The notes: generated by a model not told the origin, from the letters alone. Counted from the stretch's first letter, positions 16,703-26,910 are shown. The stretch: DNA of 64,000 bases from Chitinophaga pinensis (GCA_945873505.1 CAMCDQ010000002.1:31713-95712); one strand, 5' to 3'. Translations and numbers: made by a program.

Positions 16703-18478
16703 TTATTTTTTCTTCTCGCTCTTTTCCATTTTAGCTTTCAAACCAGCAAGAATATCGTTGTTATCCCCTAACGTTGCAGCTGATGCATTGTTATTAGTGG
16801 CAACAGCTTCAGCAACAGCTTTCACATTTTTATCTTCTTCTTCACGGAAGATAGCAGTGTGAGATGCAACTACTCTTTTAAATTCTTTGTTGAATTCGAT
16901 TACTTTGAAATCAGCTGATTCTCCTTTTTTCAATTTCTTTCCGTCTTCTTTTTCAAGGTGACGAGTAGGAATGAAAGCAACGATGTCCTCTCCGAATTCT
17001 ACAGTAGCTCCTTTGTCAACAATTTCAGAAATTTCACCTGTGTGGATTGTTCCAACTGCGAAAGAATCTTCATATTGATCCCAAGGATTAGCAGTAGTTT
17101 GTTTGTGTCCTAAAGATAATTTACGACCTTCAACATCTAATTCTAATACTACTACGTCTAGTTTTTCACCAACATTTACAAATTCAGATGGATGTTTGAT
17201 TTTCTTAGTCCAAGAAAGATCAGAAATATAAATCAATCCGTCAATTCCTTCTTCTAACTCTAAGAAAATTCCGAAGTTTGTAAAGTTTCTAACAATACCT
17301 GTATGTTTAGAACCTATTGGGTATTTAGCAGTGATATCAGTCCAAGGATCTTGTGTTAATTGTTTGATACCTAATGACATTTTACGGTCATCTCTGTCCA
17401 ATGTTAAGATAACAGCTTCAACAACATCACCCACTTTTACGAAATCTTGAGCCGAACGCAAATGCGTTGACCATGACATTTCAGAAACGTGAATTAAACC
17501 TTCAACACCTTCAGCAACTTCAATGAAAGCACCGTAATCAGCGATTACTACTACTTTACCATTTACTTTGTCTCCCACTTTAATGTCAGCATTTAATGCG
17601 TCCCATGGATGAGCATTTAATTGTTTTAATCCTAATTGAATTCTTGTTTTTTCGTCATCGAAATCAAGAATAACAACATTTAATTTTTGGTCTAATTCCA
17701 ATACTTCACTTGGGTGATTAATTCTACTCCAAGAAAGGTCAGTAATGTGAATCAATCCATCAACACCACCTAAATCAATAAACACACCATAAGAAGTAAT
17801 GTTTTTAACAACACCTTCTAATACTTGTCCTTTTTGCAATTGACCGATGATTTCTTTTTTCTGGATTTCAATATCCGCTTCAATAAGCGCTTTGTGAGAT
17901 ACAACTACGTTTTTGAATTCGTGGTTAATTTTCACCACTTTGAATTCCATCATTTTATTTACATAAACATCATAATCTCTAATTGGTTTAACATCAATTT
18001 GAGATCCAGGTAAAAACGCTTCAATTCCGAAAACATCAACGATCATACCACCTTTAGTTCTACATTTTACGAAACCAGTAACAATTTCTCCAGTTTCATT
18101 AGCACTAATAACTCTATCCCAAGATTTAATAGTACGTGCTTTTCTGTGAGACAATACCAATTGACCTGTTTTATCCTCACGGATGTCAATTAATACCTCT
18201 ACTTTGTCACCCACTTTTAAGTTTGGATTGTAACGGAATTCGTTCAATGAAATAACACCTTCCGATTTTGCATTGATATCAACGATAACGTCTCTATCTG
18301 TAATACGAACAACAACACCTTCTACAACTTCTTCTTGATCGGTGTCAATGAAAGTTTCAGAAACTAATTGTTCAAATTCTTGTAAGTTTTTTTGGTCAAC
18401 GGCATCAATACCTTCTTCAAAGTTGTGCCAGTTAAATTCTGATAAAAACTGCTCTTGTAATTTTAATTGTTCAGACAT
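16703..18478 (-). CDS. rpsA: 30S ribosomal protein S1
   Basis: 591 residues from MSEQLKLQEQF; the frame extends 19 codons upstream, but those residues do not fit the family. Six S1 RNA-binding repeats are visible, with signatures such as GVFIDLGGVDGLIHITDLSW, GAFIEVAEGVEGLIHVSEMSW and GIFLELEEGIDGLIYISDLSW. S1 helps mRNAs bind the 30S subunit. A strong promoter lies about 120 bases upstream, leaving a leader long enough for the autogenous control known for S1 in other bacteria (inference). Confidence 0.95.
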   Translation of the reverse strand: MSEQLKLQEQFLSEFNWHNFEEGIDAVDQKNLQEFEQLVSETFIDTDQEEVVEGVVVRITDRDVIVDINAKSEGVISLNEFRYNPNLKVGDKVEVLIDIREDKTGQLVLSHRKARTIKSWDRVISANETGEIVTGFVKCRTKGGMIVDVFGIEAFLPGSQIDVKPIRDYDVYVNKMMEFKVVKINHEFKNVVVSHKALIEADIEIQKKEIIGQLQKGQVLEGVVKNITSYGVFIDLGGVDGLIHITDLSWSRINHPSEVLELDQKLNVVILDFDDEKTRIQLGLKQLNAHPWDALNADIKVGDKVNGKVVVIADYGAFIEVAEGVEGLIHVSEMSWSTHLRSAQDFVKVGDVVEAVILTLDRDDRKMSLGIKQLTQDPWTDITAKYPIGSKHTGIVRNFTNFGIFLELEEGIDGLIYISDLSWTKKIKHPSEFVNVGEKLDVVVLELDVEGRKLSLGHKQTTANPWDQYEDSFAVGTIHTGEISEIVDKGATVEFGEDIVAFIPTRHLEKEDGKKLKKGESADFKVIEFNKEFKRVVASHTAIFREEEDKNVKAVAEAVATNNNASAATLGDNNDILAGLKAKMEKSEKKK

Positions 18479-18597
18479 GCTGATAAAAATTTGTATTCCG
18501 TATTTTCTCGAGTTTCTTAATGCGAAAGAAAACAACAGAAGTTGTTTGATTTAATTGACAATCCCAAATAGAAACTCTTATTCACTATTAGGGTTGG

Positions 18598-18628
18598 CAA
18601 AAGTAATACTTTTTTCTGTATTCGCAAA
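18598..18628 (-). promoter_or_regulatory. rpsA promoter
   Basis: On the minus strand TTTG (18628-18625), 19 bases, TACTTTTG (18605-18598): a full match to the Bacteroidota promoter layout. It predicts a leader of about 115 bases. Confidence 0.75.
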
Positions 18629-18871
18629 GTTTTTTCCGCAAAACCAACGAGCTAATTATCAATACTATAAATCATTAGAATTTGGAGCGGATTGTCCCCG
18701 CATTTTTGGAATTGCAATTCCCACTTTCGGCTATATCTCTTCGCTTCGCTGCGAGGATAACGGTTCGCAAAGTTTTTAACGAATTAAACTGATTTTTACA
18801 GATTTTCCAAAAAGCCAAATTAACGAATTACCAAATCAACATTTAATTATGAAAATATAAACGTGAAATTT

Positions 18872-18930
18872 TAGCCCCGATAGTAGCGGCATCCCACGCT
18901 TTTCGGCGTGGATATAGCGAATAGCGGGTA
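18872..18930 (+). repeat. Structured dispersed repeat (GCCCCGATAGTAGCGGCATCC type)
   Basis: AGCCCCGATAGTAGCGGC, ATCCCACGC-TTTTCG-GCGTGGAT hairpin, then ATAGCGAATAGCGGG. I have seen this arrangement between genes in many flavobacterial genomes; the hairpin varies and the flanks are constant. Around it, 18629-19054 shows only other repeat-like text and no credible gene. Confidence 0.65.
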
Positions 18931-19054
18931 GAAACGTGTGTTAGAAAAGGATGTTTCTGCTCCAAAAAAAAAACACGTCAATTTTTTGATAATATGGTAC
19001 GTATCAATAGAATTCTTCGGGCTACCGACATGTAATGAATTCCTAAATAATCAG

Positions 19055-19062
19055 TATATTTG
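19055..19062 (+). promoter_or_regulatory. -7 box TATATTTG for pepT
   Basis: Consensus -7 box 22 bases before the ATG at 19085. It supports that start over the longer open frame, which would begin upstream of the promoter. Confidence 0.6.
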
Positions 19063-19084
19063 GGACTTATTAAAAAGATATTTT

Positions 19085-20350
19085 ATGCAACATATTATAG
19101 ACCGTTTCATTAGTTATGTAATTATTGATACTGAATCAGATCCAAATTCTACAACTACTCCAAGCACAGAAAAGCAGTGGGTTTTAGCAAATAAATTGGT
19201 TGAAGAATTAAAAGCTATTGGTTTGGAAGACGTTACCATTGATGAAAACGCCTATATTATGGCTACTTTGCCGAGTAATGTGGCGCATGAAGTTCCTACA
19301 ATTGGGTTTGTATCTCATTTTGATACTACTCCAGATTTCACTGGTGCCAATGTAAATCCTCAAATAATTCCTAATTATGATGGTGGTGATATTGTTCTAA
19401 ATAAAGAACAAAATATCGTTTTGTCGCCAAATTATTTCAAAGATTTATTACTATATAAAGGACAAACATTAATCACAACAGATGGTTTGTCGTTGCTTGG
19501 CGCAGATGATAAAGCGGGAATTACAGAAATTGTTACGGCAATGGAATTCTTGGTGAAAAATCCTGATATCAAACACGGAAAAATTAGAGTTGGGTTTACA
19601 CCAGATGAAGAAATTGGCCGTGGCGCTCATAAATTTGACGTGGCAAAATTTGGTGCAGAATGGGCATATACAATGGACGGAAGTCAGATTGGGGAATTAG
19701 AATATGAAAATTTTAATGCTGCTGGTGCGAAAATTACTTTCAAAGGAAAAAGCGTTCATCCCGGTTATGCCAAAGGAAAAATGATTAATTCAATGTTGAT
19801 TGCTAATGATTTCATCAACCAATTACCAAATGGGGAAACTCCTCAAAAAACAAAAGGTTACGAAGGTTTTTACCACGTTCACCACTTGAATGGAAGCATT
19901 GAAGAAACCGTTTTAGAACTTATTATTAGAGATCATAGTGCAAGTAAATTCAAAAAACGTAAAGAAATTGTTCACGCTATTGCTAAAAAAATCAATAAGA
20001 AATTCGCCAAACAATTTGGTTCAGAAATTTGCATTGCAGAAGTAAAAGACCAATATTTCAATATGAAGGAAAAGGTTACGCCTGTAAAATATATTGTTGA
20101 TATTGCCGAAAAAGCGATGCGAGAATTAGGAATAAAGCCTTTGATAAAACCAATTCGTGGTGGAACTGACGGTTCTCAATTATCGTATATGGGATTACCG
20201 TGTCCGAATATATTTGCTGGTGGACACAATTTTCACGGAAAATATGAATATGTTCCTGTTGAAAGTATGCAAAAAGCGGTTGATGTAATTATTAAAATCG
20301 TACAATTAACCGCAACTACTGATTTCAGCAAAGAAAAAGCAAAAAAATAA
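19085..20350 (+). CDS. pepT: Peptidase T (tripeptide aminopeptidase)
   Basis: 421 residues of the M20 zinc peptidases. Metal and catalytic motifs are [30 protein letters not shown] and [11 protein letters not shown], with [18 protein letters not shown] as the conserved dimer and substrate region. It removes the N-terminal residue of tripeptides in the cytosol. The open frame begins 49 codons earlier in repeat-like sequence, but homology and the -7 box place the start at 19085. Confidence 0.92.
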   Translation: MQHIIDRFISYVIIDTESDPNSTTTPSTEKQWVLANKLVEELKAIGLEDVTIDENAYIMATLPSNVAHEVPTIGFVSHFDTTPDFTGANVNPQIIPNYDGGDIVLNKEQNIVLSPNYFKDLLLYKGQTLITTDGLSLLGADDKAGITEIVTAMEFLVKNPDIKHGKIRVGFTPDEEIGRGAHKFDVAKFGAEWAYTMDGSQIGELEYENFNAAGAKITFKGKSVHPGYAKGKMINSMLIANDFINQLPNGETPQKTKGYEGFYHVHHLNGSIEETVLELIIRDHSASKFKKRKEIVHAIAKKINKKFAKQFGSEICIAEVKDQYFNMKEKVTPVKYIVDIAEKAMRELGIKPLIKPIRGGTDGSQLSYMGLPCPNIFAGGHNFHGKYEYVPVESMQKAVDVIIKIVQLTATTDFSKEKAKK

Positions 20351-20373
20351 TTTTTTATATTTTTACAAAACAC

Positions 20374-20398
20374 AAAAAGCCCCAAATTGGGGCTTTTT
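20374..20398. terminator. Bidirectional terminator
   Basis: AAAAAGCCCC / GGGGCTTTTT stem with a five-base loop, between convergent pepT and yajC. Confidence 0.9.
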
Positions 20399-20414
20399 AA
20401 TATAAAACATTTAT

Positions 20415-20687
20415 TTATTTCTTATTCATAGAAGCACTCATTTCCATTGAAATAGCTGAACGTTCCATTTTCAATTTTCCTGCCATTGTTTCAATAATAA
20501 CAGTAGTATCTGCTAATTCAGAAATTTTACCGTGAATTCCACTTTTAGTAATGATTTTGTCACCAGTTTTTAAAGCGCTTTCGAATTCTTTCTCTTGTTT
20601 TGCTCTTTTTTGTTGTGGTCTAATCATAAAGAAATAGATAACGACAAACATTAAAATAAACGGTAAGAATTGTTGGATTTGTTCCAT
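20415..20687 (-). CDS. yajC: Preprotein translocase accessory subunit YajC
   Basis: 90 residues with a single N-terminal membrane segment (about 5-23) followed by the conserved MIRPQQKRAKQEKEF and GDKIITKSGIHGKI. YajC associates with SecDF at the translocon. It ends the nusB-DUF1573-yajC operon, 33 bases after the DUF1573 gene. Confidence 0.93.
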   Translation of the reverse strand: MEQIQQFLPFILMFVVIYFFMIRPQQKRAKQEKEFESALKTGDKIITKSGIHGKISELADTTVIIETMAGKLKMERSAISMEMSASMNKK

Positions 20688-20720
20688 AATTATTGTTTTT
20701 AGATTTATAAAATATATTAA

Positions 20721-21200
20721 TTACTTTTTAATTGAAGCTTTGATTAATAAAGTTGTCATAACTTCTTTTGTATTGGTTCTTAGTGTAACTGATTTTTGTT
20801 GGTTACCATGTTTTCCTGCTGAATTAAAAATAACTTTAATTTTTGCAGATTCACCTGGTTTAATAGGTTTTTTTGGATATTCTGGAACAGTACAACCACA
20901 CGATCCGGCAGCGGCAATTATAGTTAAATCTGCTTCACCAGTATTTGTAAATTGGAATGAATAATTCACTTTTGAACCGGCAGCAATTGTCCCAAAATCG
21001 TGTTCTGTTTTATCAAATGTCATTACAGGATATTTTCCATCTGCAGGAACTACTGTTTTTTCTGCTTCTGGTATTCCAATTGAAGTTGGATTTGAAACAT
21101 TAGAATTTTGAATCTCTGAATTTACTTCTTCTTTCTTTTTGCACGCTCCTAAAAATAAAAAGGAACCAATAACTGCTGCTAAAACAACTTTTTTATTCAT
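20721..21200 (-). CDS. DUF1573 lipoprotein
   Basis: 159 residues. The signal peptide ends in lipobox FLGAC (Cys20), so it is a lipoprotein. The DUF1573 domain (about 60-158) contains FDKTEHDFGTIAAGSKV, FTNTGEADL and the CGCTVPEYPKKP motif. The fold is immunoglobulin-like. Its role is unknown; the pairing with nusB and yajC is a familiar Bacteroidota arrangement. Confidence 0.88.
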   Translation of the reverse strand: MNKKVVLAAVIGSFLFLGACKKKEEVNSEIQNSNVSNPTSIGIPEAEKTVVPADGKYPVMTFDKTEHDFGTIAAGSKVNYSFQFTNTGEADLTIIAAAGSCGCTVPEYPKKPIKPGESAKIKVIFNSAGKHGNQQKSVTLRTNTKEVMTTLLIKASIKK

Positions 21201-21214
21201 AATTATATAAAATA

Positions 21215-22159
21215 TTACATTAAACCTCTTCCGATTTTATTCAATTTATTGGCTATTTCAAATTCTTTGACCAAATTATCTAAAATTCCGTTGATAAAAA
21301 TACTACTTTTTGGTGTAGAATACTCCTTTGCAATTTCTAAATATTCGTTAATTGTTACTTTAACAGGAATTGAAGGGAATTTTACAAACTCACAAATAGC
21401 CATTTTCAGTACAATAGTATCAATTTCAGCGATACGTTCCGAATCCCAATTGGGAGTTTTATCAACGTATTCTTTTGCTAATTCCTTTTCATTAAGAACT
21501 GTTTTTCTAAATAAATTAGTAACAAATTCTTGATCTTCCTCATCTTTAAATATTTTTGGAACTCTAAAAGCTTCGTCTTTTGCAGACTTTATTTGCTTTA
21601 ATTGTTTGATGATTTGTGTATTCACAACCGGAATATCATCAATCCAAGTCAATTTATTGTCTTCTAAAAACTCATATAACTTTTCATTAGGAACAATCAA
21701 TTCCGTAAAAATATCCAGAATAAATTGCTTGTCTTCTTCAAAATTATTTACAGTATTTGCCATATATTTACCATAGAAATCACTGTTTTTTATGCTATCT
21801 AAAAGAATTTGGATGTAATCTTCATTTAATTCCCAATGATTAATTTTTCTATTTTCTAAAGCAATACTCAAAGAATTATTTTCAGTAAGAATCTGAAGAA
21901 TGGTATTGTTTATGAATTTTTTATTGGGATTTCGCTCTTGTGAAGTTGTAATGTGTTTTTGACTAGATTTATCAATAAAAACAGCTTCTTTTTTACCAAT
22001 TTCAATTAACGAAGACAGCATTGTTAGGTATAAATCTAAAATATTGTCAATACTATAAAGCAAGAATTTTTCTTCTTTCTCAATACTATCTGAACCATTT
22101 TGGTGCATCGCATATATCGATTGCATCACTTTCACACGGATATGTCTTCTATTTAACAC
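21215..22159 (-). CDS. nusB: Transcription antitermination factor NusB
   Basis: 314 residues, about twice the length of the E. coli protein. The N-terminus MLNRRHIRVKVMQSIYAM carries the Arg-rich start of the family. The canonical domain follows at the C-terminus (LFRKTVLNEKELAKEYVDKTPNW, MAICEFVKFPSIPVKVTINEYLEIAKEYSTPKS). The middle extension is typical of Bacteroidota. It supports antitermination of rRNA operons. First gene of a three-gene operon. Confidence 0.92.
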   Translation of the reverse strand: MLNRRHIRVKVMQSIYAMHQNGSDSIEKEEKFLLYSIDNILDLYLTMLSSLIEIGKKEAVFIDKSSQKHITTSQERNPNKKFINNTILQILTENNSLSIALENRKINHWELNEDYIQILLDSIKNSDFYGKYMANTVNNFEEDKQFILDIFTELIVPNEKLYEFLEDNKLTWIDDIPVVNTQIIKQLKQIKSAKDEAFRVPKIFKDEEDQEFVTNLFRKTVLNEKELAKEYVDKTPNWDSERIAEIDTIVLKMAICEFVKFPSIPVKVTINEYLEIAKEYSTPKSSIFINGILDNLVKEFEIANKLNKIGRGLM

Positions 22160-22208
22160 TTGGTAAGAACTTATTTAATTATTTAGCTAAAGAAAATCTT
22201 TGACGGTG

Positions 22209-22242
22209 CAAAAATAGTACTATTTTTGAAAAAAGCACCAAA
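22209..22242 (-). promoter_or_regulatory. nusB operon promoter
   Basis: Minus strand TTTG (22242-22239), 22 bases, TATTTTTG (22216-22209), about 50 bases before the ATG. Confidence 0.5.
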
Positions 22243-22482
22243 GTAAGTCGAAAGTTTTAATGTCGTAAAGTAAAAAGTCTGAAACAAGTAAAAAACTATA
22301 TAAAATCACTCTATTACAATAAATTACATATTTTAGAATACGACACTTAATTATACTTACTACTTACCTACAAACCTTTTCTTCAATTTAAATTAAAATG
22401 AATTTATGAAAATATTAATTCATAAAATGAATTTCTATGGTATTTTAAGTATTTCTTAAAGAAAAAACTCCTTTTTAAAACG
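22243..22482. other. Intergenic stretch without gene
   Basis: AT-rich sequence between the divergent nusB and ABC exporter promoters. I see no gene, repeat or RNA in it. Confidence 0.6.
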
Positions 22483-22490
22483 TATATTTG
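22483..22490 (+). promoter_or_regulatory. -7 box TATATTTG for second ABC exporter
   Basis: Consensus -7 box 67 bases before ATG 22558; no clear -33 element. Confidence 0.5.
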
Positions 22491-22557
22491 TCAACTGAAT
22501 TTTATCTGAAATCAATTCTGATTTTAAGTTATAAAAATATAAAATTTCCATACAAAA

Positions 22558-24318
22558 ATGAAAGAATTACAATATCTAAATAAATACTTTGTCAAATACA
22601 AATATCGATTTCTACTCGGTATTTTCATAACCATTATTGCTCAGATTTTTTCATTATTTACGCCAAAACTAATCAGTAAATCATTTGAAGCAATTGAAAG
22701 ATTTTCTAAAACAAATACATCTGATATATCAATAATCCGTAACGAACTGTTTCATAATGTTTTATTGGTAATAGCGACAACATTTATTGCTGGATTTTTA
22801 ACATTTTTGATGCGTCAAACTTTAATTGTAATGTCACGCCACATCGAATTTGACCTTAAAAATGAAGTGTTTATACAATATGAAAATTTATCTCAAAGTT
22901 TCTACAAACAAAATAGAACGGGCGATTTAATGAATAGAATTAGCGAAGATGTTGGAAAAGTCCGAATGTATGTTGGCCCCGCAGTGATGTACACAATAAA
23001 TACTTTCATCCGTTTTACAATTGTCATTATATATATGTACAATGTTTCCCCAATATTAACATTATATACATTGCTTCCTTTGCCGATTTTATCCTATGCA
23101 ATTTTCAGATTAAGCAAACAAATCAATAAAAGGAGTACGATTTTTCAACAATATTTATCAAAAATATCAAGTTTCACACAAGAAATATTTTCCGGAATTA
23201 GGGTGATAAAAGCCTATTCATTAGAAAATATACATCAGGAAAATCTTAATAATTTGTCATTGGAAAGCAAAGAAAAAAGCTTGAGTTTGGCAAAAGTGCA
23301 ATCGCTTTTTGGTCCTTTAATGTTGGCTTTAATTGGCGTAAGCAATTTAGTTGTGATTTATTTTGGTGGAATGTTATACATCAATGGAAGTATAAAAAGC
23401 ATTGGTATAATTGCCGAATTTATTCTTTATGTAAATATGCTAACTTGGCCAGTCGCTTCGTTAGGTTGGATTTCTTCGATGGTTCAAGAGGCCGAAGCTT
23501 CGCAAAAACGTATCAATGAATTTTTGAAAATTGTCCCAGAAATCAGAAATAATTCAGAAAACCATTCTATTATAAAAGGAGAAATTACATTTCAAAATGT
23601 GACTTTTATTTACGATGATACCAATATAAAAGCACTTAATAACGTATCATTTACTGTAAAAAAGGGAGAAACTTTGGCGATTCTTGGAAAAACAGGTTCT
23701 GGAAAATCGAGTGTTCTAACCTTAATTAGTCGTTTGTATGATACTACCGATGGAACTATTTTAATTGATGGAATACCAATTCAAGAAGTTCATTTATTTG
23801 ATTTAAGAAATAATATTGGAATTGTACCACAAGATGCATTTTTGTTTTCTGACACGATAAAAAACAATATAAAATTTGGAAAAGAAGACGCAACAGATGA
23901 AGAAGTTGTTGCTGCTGCAATAAAAGCTTCGGTTCACGACAATATTATCAACTTCACAAAAAAGTATGAAACTGTTTTAGGAGAACGTGGAATCACACTT
24001 TCTGGAGGTCAAAAACAACGGGTTTCTATTGCGAGAGCTTTAATAAAAAATCCGGAAATTCTATTGCTCGACGATTGTTTGTCAGCGGTAGATACCGAAA
24101 CTGAAGAAACAATTTTGACAAATTTATTAGAATATTGCAAAAATAAAACTACCATAATTGTTAGTAATCGGGTTTCGTCCGCTAAAAATGCAGATACTAT
24201 CATCATTATTGAAGATGGCGAAATTATCCAACAAGGTTCTCATAATCAATTAGTAAACCTTGATGGTTATTACAAGGAATTGTATTTGAAACAACTTTCT
24301 GAAAAAGATTTGTCATAA
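22558..24318 (+). CDS. ABC exporter with altered catalytic residues
   Basis: 586 residues: membrane domain (about 15-310), then ATPase domain with Walker A GKTGSGKSS, Q-loop VPQDAFLFSD, signature LSGGQKQR and Walker B ILLLDDCLSAVD. The catalytic Glu after Walker B is Asp506 and the H-loop His is Asn537 (SNRVSS; codon AAT where one change would give CAT). Both are hallmarks of a degenerate ATPase site as in heterodimeric exporters, yet no partner half-transporter is adjacent. It may pair with another exporter or be impaired. Substrate unknown. Confidence 0.9.
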   Translation: MKELQYLNKYFVKYKYRFLLGIFITIIAQIFSLFTPKLISKSFEAIERFSKTNTSDISIIRNELFHNVLLVIATTFIAGFLTFLMRQTLIVMSRHIEFDLKNEVFIQYENLSQSFYKQNRTGDLMNRISEDVGKVRMYVGPAVMYTINTFIRFTIVIIYMYNVSPILTLYTLLPLPILSYAIFRLSKQINKRSTIFQQYLSKISSFTQEIFSGIRVIKAYSLENIHQENLNNLSLESKEKSLSLAKVQSLFGPLMLALIGVSNLVVIYFGGMLYINGSIKSIGIIAEFILYVNMLTWPVASLGWISSMVQEAEASQKRINEFLKIVPEIRNNSENHSIIKGEITFQNVTFIYDDTNIKALNNVSFTVKKGETLAILGKTGSGKSSVLTLISRLYDTTDGTILIDGIPIQEVHLFDLRNNIGIVPQDAFLFSDTIKNNIKFGKEDATDEEVVAAAIKASVHDNIINFTKKYETVLGERGITLSGGQKQRVSIARALIKNPEILLLDDCLSAVDTETEETILTNLLEYCKNKTTIIVSNRVSSAKNADTIIIIEDGEIIQQGSHNQLVNLDGYYKELYLKQLSEKDLS

Positions 24319-24378
24319 TTGTTGTTTTATAATCCTTTTTTTATGATTTTTGGATTGTAATTAAACTTAAAATCGATT

Positions 24379-24756
24379 ATGAGAGAAAATGATATGTTAG
24401 AAAAAGAGGAGATCTTTTCTAAAGTTTTGAGAGCAGGAAGAAGAACGTATTTCTTTGATGTGAGAGCTACAAAAGCCGATGATTATTACATTACAATTAC
24501 AGAAAGTAAAAAATTTACAGAAGAAGACGGTTCATTTCACTTCAAAAAACATAAAATTTATTTGTATAAAGAAGATTTTACGGCATTTGCAGAAATATTA
24601 GAAGATATGACTTCGTATGTATTAAATCACAAAGGCGAAGAAGTTATTTCTGAAAGACATCAGAAAGACTTTAAAAAAGAGTTTACAACAGAAAAAACAG
24701 AAGACGAAACACCAAGCACTTCCAGTTTTACGGATGTAGATTTTGATGATATTTAA
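24379..24756 (+). CDS. PUR-family nucleic-acid-binding protein
   Basis: 125 residues. RAGRRTYFFDVRATKADDYYITITES and the strand-helix pattern through FKKHKIYLYKEDF match the bacterial Pur-alpha-like (DUF3276) family, which binds single-stranded DNA or RNA. The C-terminal 30 residues are acidic and disordered. It lies 60 bases after the exporter. A second Met at codon 6 is possible as the start. Confidence 0.85.
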   Translation: MRENDMLEKEEIFSKVLRAGRRTYFFDVRATKADDYYITITESKKFTEEDGSFHFKKHKIYLYKEDFTAFAEILEDMTSYVLNHKGEEVISERHQKDFKKEFTTEKTEDETPSTSSFTDVDFDDI

Positions 24757-24776
24757 ATCTTAAACGTATAGAAAAC

Positions 24777-24808
24777 AAAAAACGCCCTCAAAAAGGGCGT
24801 TTTTTTTA
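24777..24808. terminator. Bidirectional terminator
   Basis: AACGCCCT-CAAAA-AGGGCGTT flanked by A and T runs, between convergent genes. Confidence 0.9.
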
Positions 24809-24821
24809 TATAAATAAAGAC

Positions 24822-25754
24822 TTATTTAACGTCCATTAATTCAACATCGAAAATTAAGGTTGCATTTGGTGGAATTGCGCCTCCTGCTCCTCGACTTCCA
24901 TATCCTAAATGAGCTGGAATAACAAAACGTGCTTTATCACCAACGTGCAATAAAGCAATTCCTTCGTCCCAACCTTCAATTACATTTCCTTGTCCTAAAG
25001 GAAATTCAATTGGTTTTTTTCGAGGATACGAACTATCAAATACTTTTCCGTCTTCTAATTGACCAGTATAATGCACCGAAACTGTTTTTCCGTTTGCTGC
25101 TTTTTTTCCGTTTCCTCTTTGGATGAATTGGTAACGTAAACCACTTTCTGTTTTTTCAAAACCAGCGGCTAATGTTTCCATTTTTGCTTCTGCTTCTGCT
25201 CTAATTGCAGCATCACGTTGGTTACGCGCTCCTTTAAAAGTGATAAAAGCTTCAATTGCATTCCATTTTTGAGCATCCTCACCTACTCTAATGATTTCTA
25301 AAGTATCTAAAAAATCACCTTGAGCAACTGCATCAACAATATCTTGTCCTTCAACAACATGTCCAAAAACAGTATGTTTGTTGTCTAGCCAATCTGTTGG
25401 AATATGAGTAATAAAAAATTGAGAACCATTACTTGCAGGTCCAGAATTCGCCATAGATAATATTCCTGGGCGATCATGTTTTAGTGTTGGATGAAATTCA
25501 TCTTCAAAACTATACCCAGGACCACCTGTTCCAGTTCCTTGAGGACATCCACCTTGAATCATGAAATCTGGAATTACTCTGTGGAATTTTAATCCGTCAT
25601 AGTATTTATTTCCTTGTGGTTTTACTTTATTTTCTAAGTTACCCTCTGCCAATCCTACGAAGTTTCCAACTGTTCCTGGCGTTAAATCGTTTGTTAATTT
25701 TACTAATATAACACCTTTTGTGGTATTGAAATTAGCGTATATCCCATTTTCCAT
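24822..25754 (-). CDS. Cyclophilin-FKBP fusion peptidylprolyl isomerase
   Basis: 310 residues with two isomerase families in one chain. The N-terminal cyclophilin (about 8-150) shows [45 protein letters not shown] and KHTVFGHV. The C-terminal FKBP (about 215-310) shows [30 protein letters not shown] and [19 protein letters not shown]. Active-site residues of both are present. No signal peptide is seen, so it is probably a cytosolic folding factor. The cyclophilin-first order is known in Bacteroidota. Confidence 0.93.
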   Translation of the reverse strand: MENGIYANFNTTKGVILVKLTNDLTPGTVGNFVGLAEGNLENKVKPQGNKYYDGLKFHRVIPDFMIQGGCPQGTGTGGPGYSFEDEFHPTLKHDRPGILSMANSGPASNGSQFFITHIPTDWLDNKHTVFGHVVEGQDIVDAVAQGDFLDTLEIIRVGEDAQKWNAIEAFITFKGARNQRDAAIRAEAEAKMETLAAGFEKTESGLRYQFIQRGNGKKAANGKTVSVHYTGQLEDGKVFDSSYPRKKPIEFPLGQGNVIEGWDEGIALLHVGDKARFVIPAHLGYGSRGAGGAIPPNATLIFDVELMDVK

Positions 25755-25776
25755 TTTGTTGTTTTTTAATTTGATG

Positions 25777-25784
25777 CAAATTTA
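25777..25784 (-). promoter_or_regulatory. -7 box TAAATTTG for isomerase fusion
   Basis: Plus strand CAAATTTA, 22 bases before the ATG at 25754. Confidence 0.5.
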
Positions 25785-26111
25785 CGAAATAAAATAGATT
25801 ATTCTTCTATTTGAAAATTTGCAGGTTAGTTATTTATTTTATGCTATTTATGATTTGTAACAAATTAGTACGATTAGTATGATATTCAAACTTATTTTAC
25901 ATATCAAACAGTGAATTATGCAGCAAATTTGCCTGTGATAAAACTATTCTTAAGATAATCAATGATGTTAGATTCAAAATTTAATAAAAAAAATACTACT
26001 AAAATTGAAAAAGAATTAATTTGGTCTATGGATTGAATGTAATATTATAAAATTAAATAAATTGCTGCTTAAAAATAATTGAGCACAATTATAAAACCTA
26101 TAAAAACATTG
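25785..26111. other. Intergenic stretch without gene
   Basis: AT-rich, no gene, hairpin or RNA recognised between the divergent isomerase and trmD promoters. Confidence 0.6.
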
Positions 26112-26119
26112 TACATTTG
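26112..26119 (+). promoter_or_regulatory. -7 box TACATTTG for trmD
   Basis: Consensus -7 box 21 bases before the trmD ATG. Confidence 0.55.
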
Positions 26120-26140
26120 CATTATTGTACCTAATTATAT

Positions 26141-26818
26141 ATGAGAATAGACATTATTACACTTTTACCTGAATTACTTCGAAGTCCTTTCGAAGCTTCA
26201 ATTATGAAACGTGCTGTAGATAAGGGAATTGTAGAAGTTCATTTTCACAATTTACGTGACTTTACGACCAACAAACAGAAATCTGTTGATGATTATCCCT
26301 TTGGAGGTGGAGCAGGAATGGTGATGACGGTGCAGCCAATTGACGCATGCATTACCCATTTGAAAAGCGAAAGAAGTTACGACGAAATCATTTATATGTC
26401 ACCTGATGGAGAAACTTTGAACCAAAAAATGGCCAATACTATGTCTATGTATAAAAATATCATTATTCTTTGCGGACATTATAAAGGAGTTGATCAAAGG
26501 GTTCGCGATCATTTTATCACGAAGGAAATTTCAATTGGTGATTATGTTTTGTCGGGCGGAGAATTAGGCGCTTTGGTTTTATCAGATGCGTTAATTCGAT
26601 TAATTCCAGGTGTTTTGAGCGATGAAACTTCTGCTTTAACAGATAGTTTTCAAGACGGATTATTGTCGGGACCTATATATACTCGTCCCGCAGATTATAA
26701 AGGATGGAAAGTTCCAGAAGTTTTAACGAGTGGAAATTTTGCTAAAATTGACAAATGGCGAGAAGATATGGCGTATGAACATACTAAAAACAGAAGGCCG
26801 GATTTATTAAATGAATAG
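26141..26818 (+). CDS. trmD: tRNA (guanine-N1)-methyltransferase
   Basis: 225 residues, SPOUT-class enzyme making m1G37 in tRNAs to prevent frameshifting. Seen: [41 protein letters not shown] (the trefoil-knot SAM site) and [21 protein letters not shown]. Followed by rplS, the common trmD-rplS pairing, but with a separate -7 box before rplS. Confidence 0.95.
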   Translation: MRIDIITLLPELLRSPFEASIMKRAVDKGIVEVHFHNLRDFTTNKQKSVDDYPFGGGAGMVMTVQPIDACITHLKSERSYDEIIYMSPDGETLNQKMANTMSMYKNIIILCGHYKGVDQRVRDHFITKEISIGDYVLSGGELGALVLSDALIRLIPGVLSDETSALTDSFQDGLLSGPIYTRPADYKGWKVPEVLTSGNFAKIDKWREDMAYEHTKNRRPDLLNE

Positions 26819-26910
26819 GAATTATTTTAAATGTTGAATTTTAATTTTAAATGAAAAGGCAATGACCCAAATAATTCATAATTTATAATTTATAATTCAA
26901 AATAATTATT

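Noticed and set aside
18555..19084. Open frames between rpsA and pepT, including a 49-codon extension of pepT
   Set aside because: The pepT extension crosses a repeat and precedes the -7 box at 19055; the others have no protein-like features.
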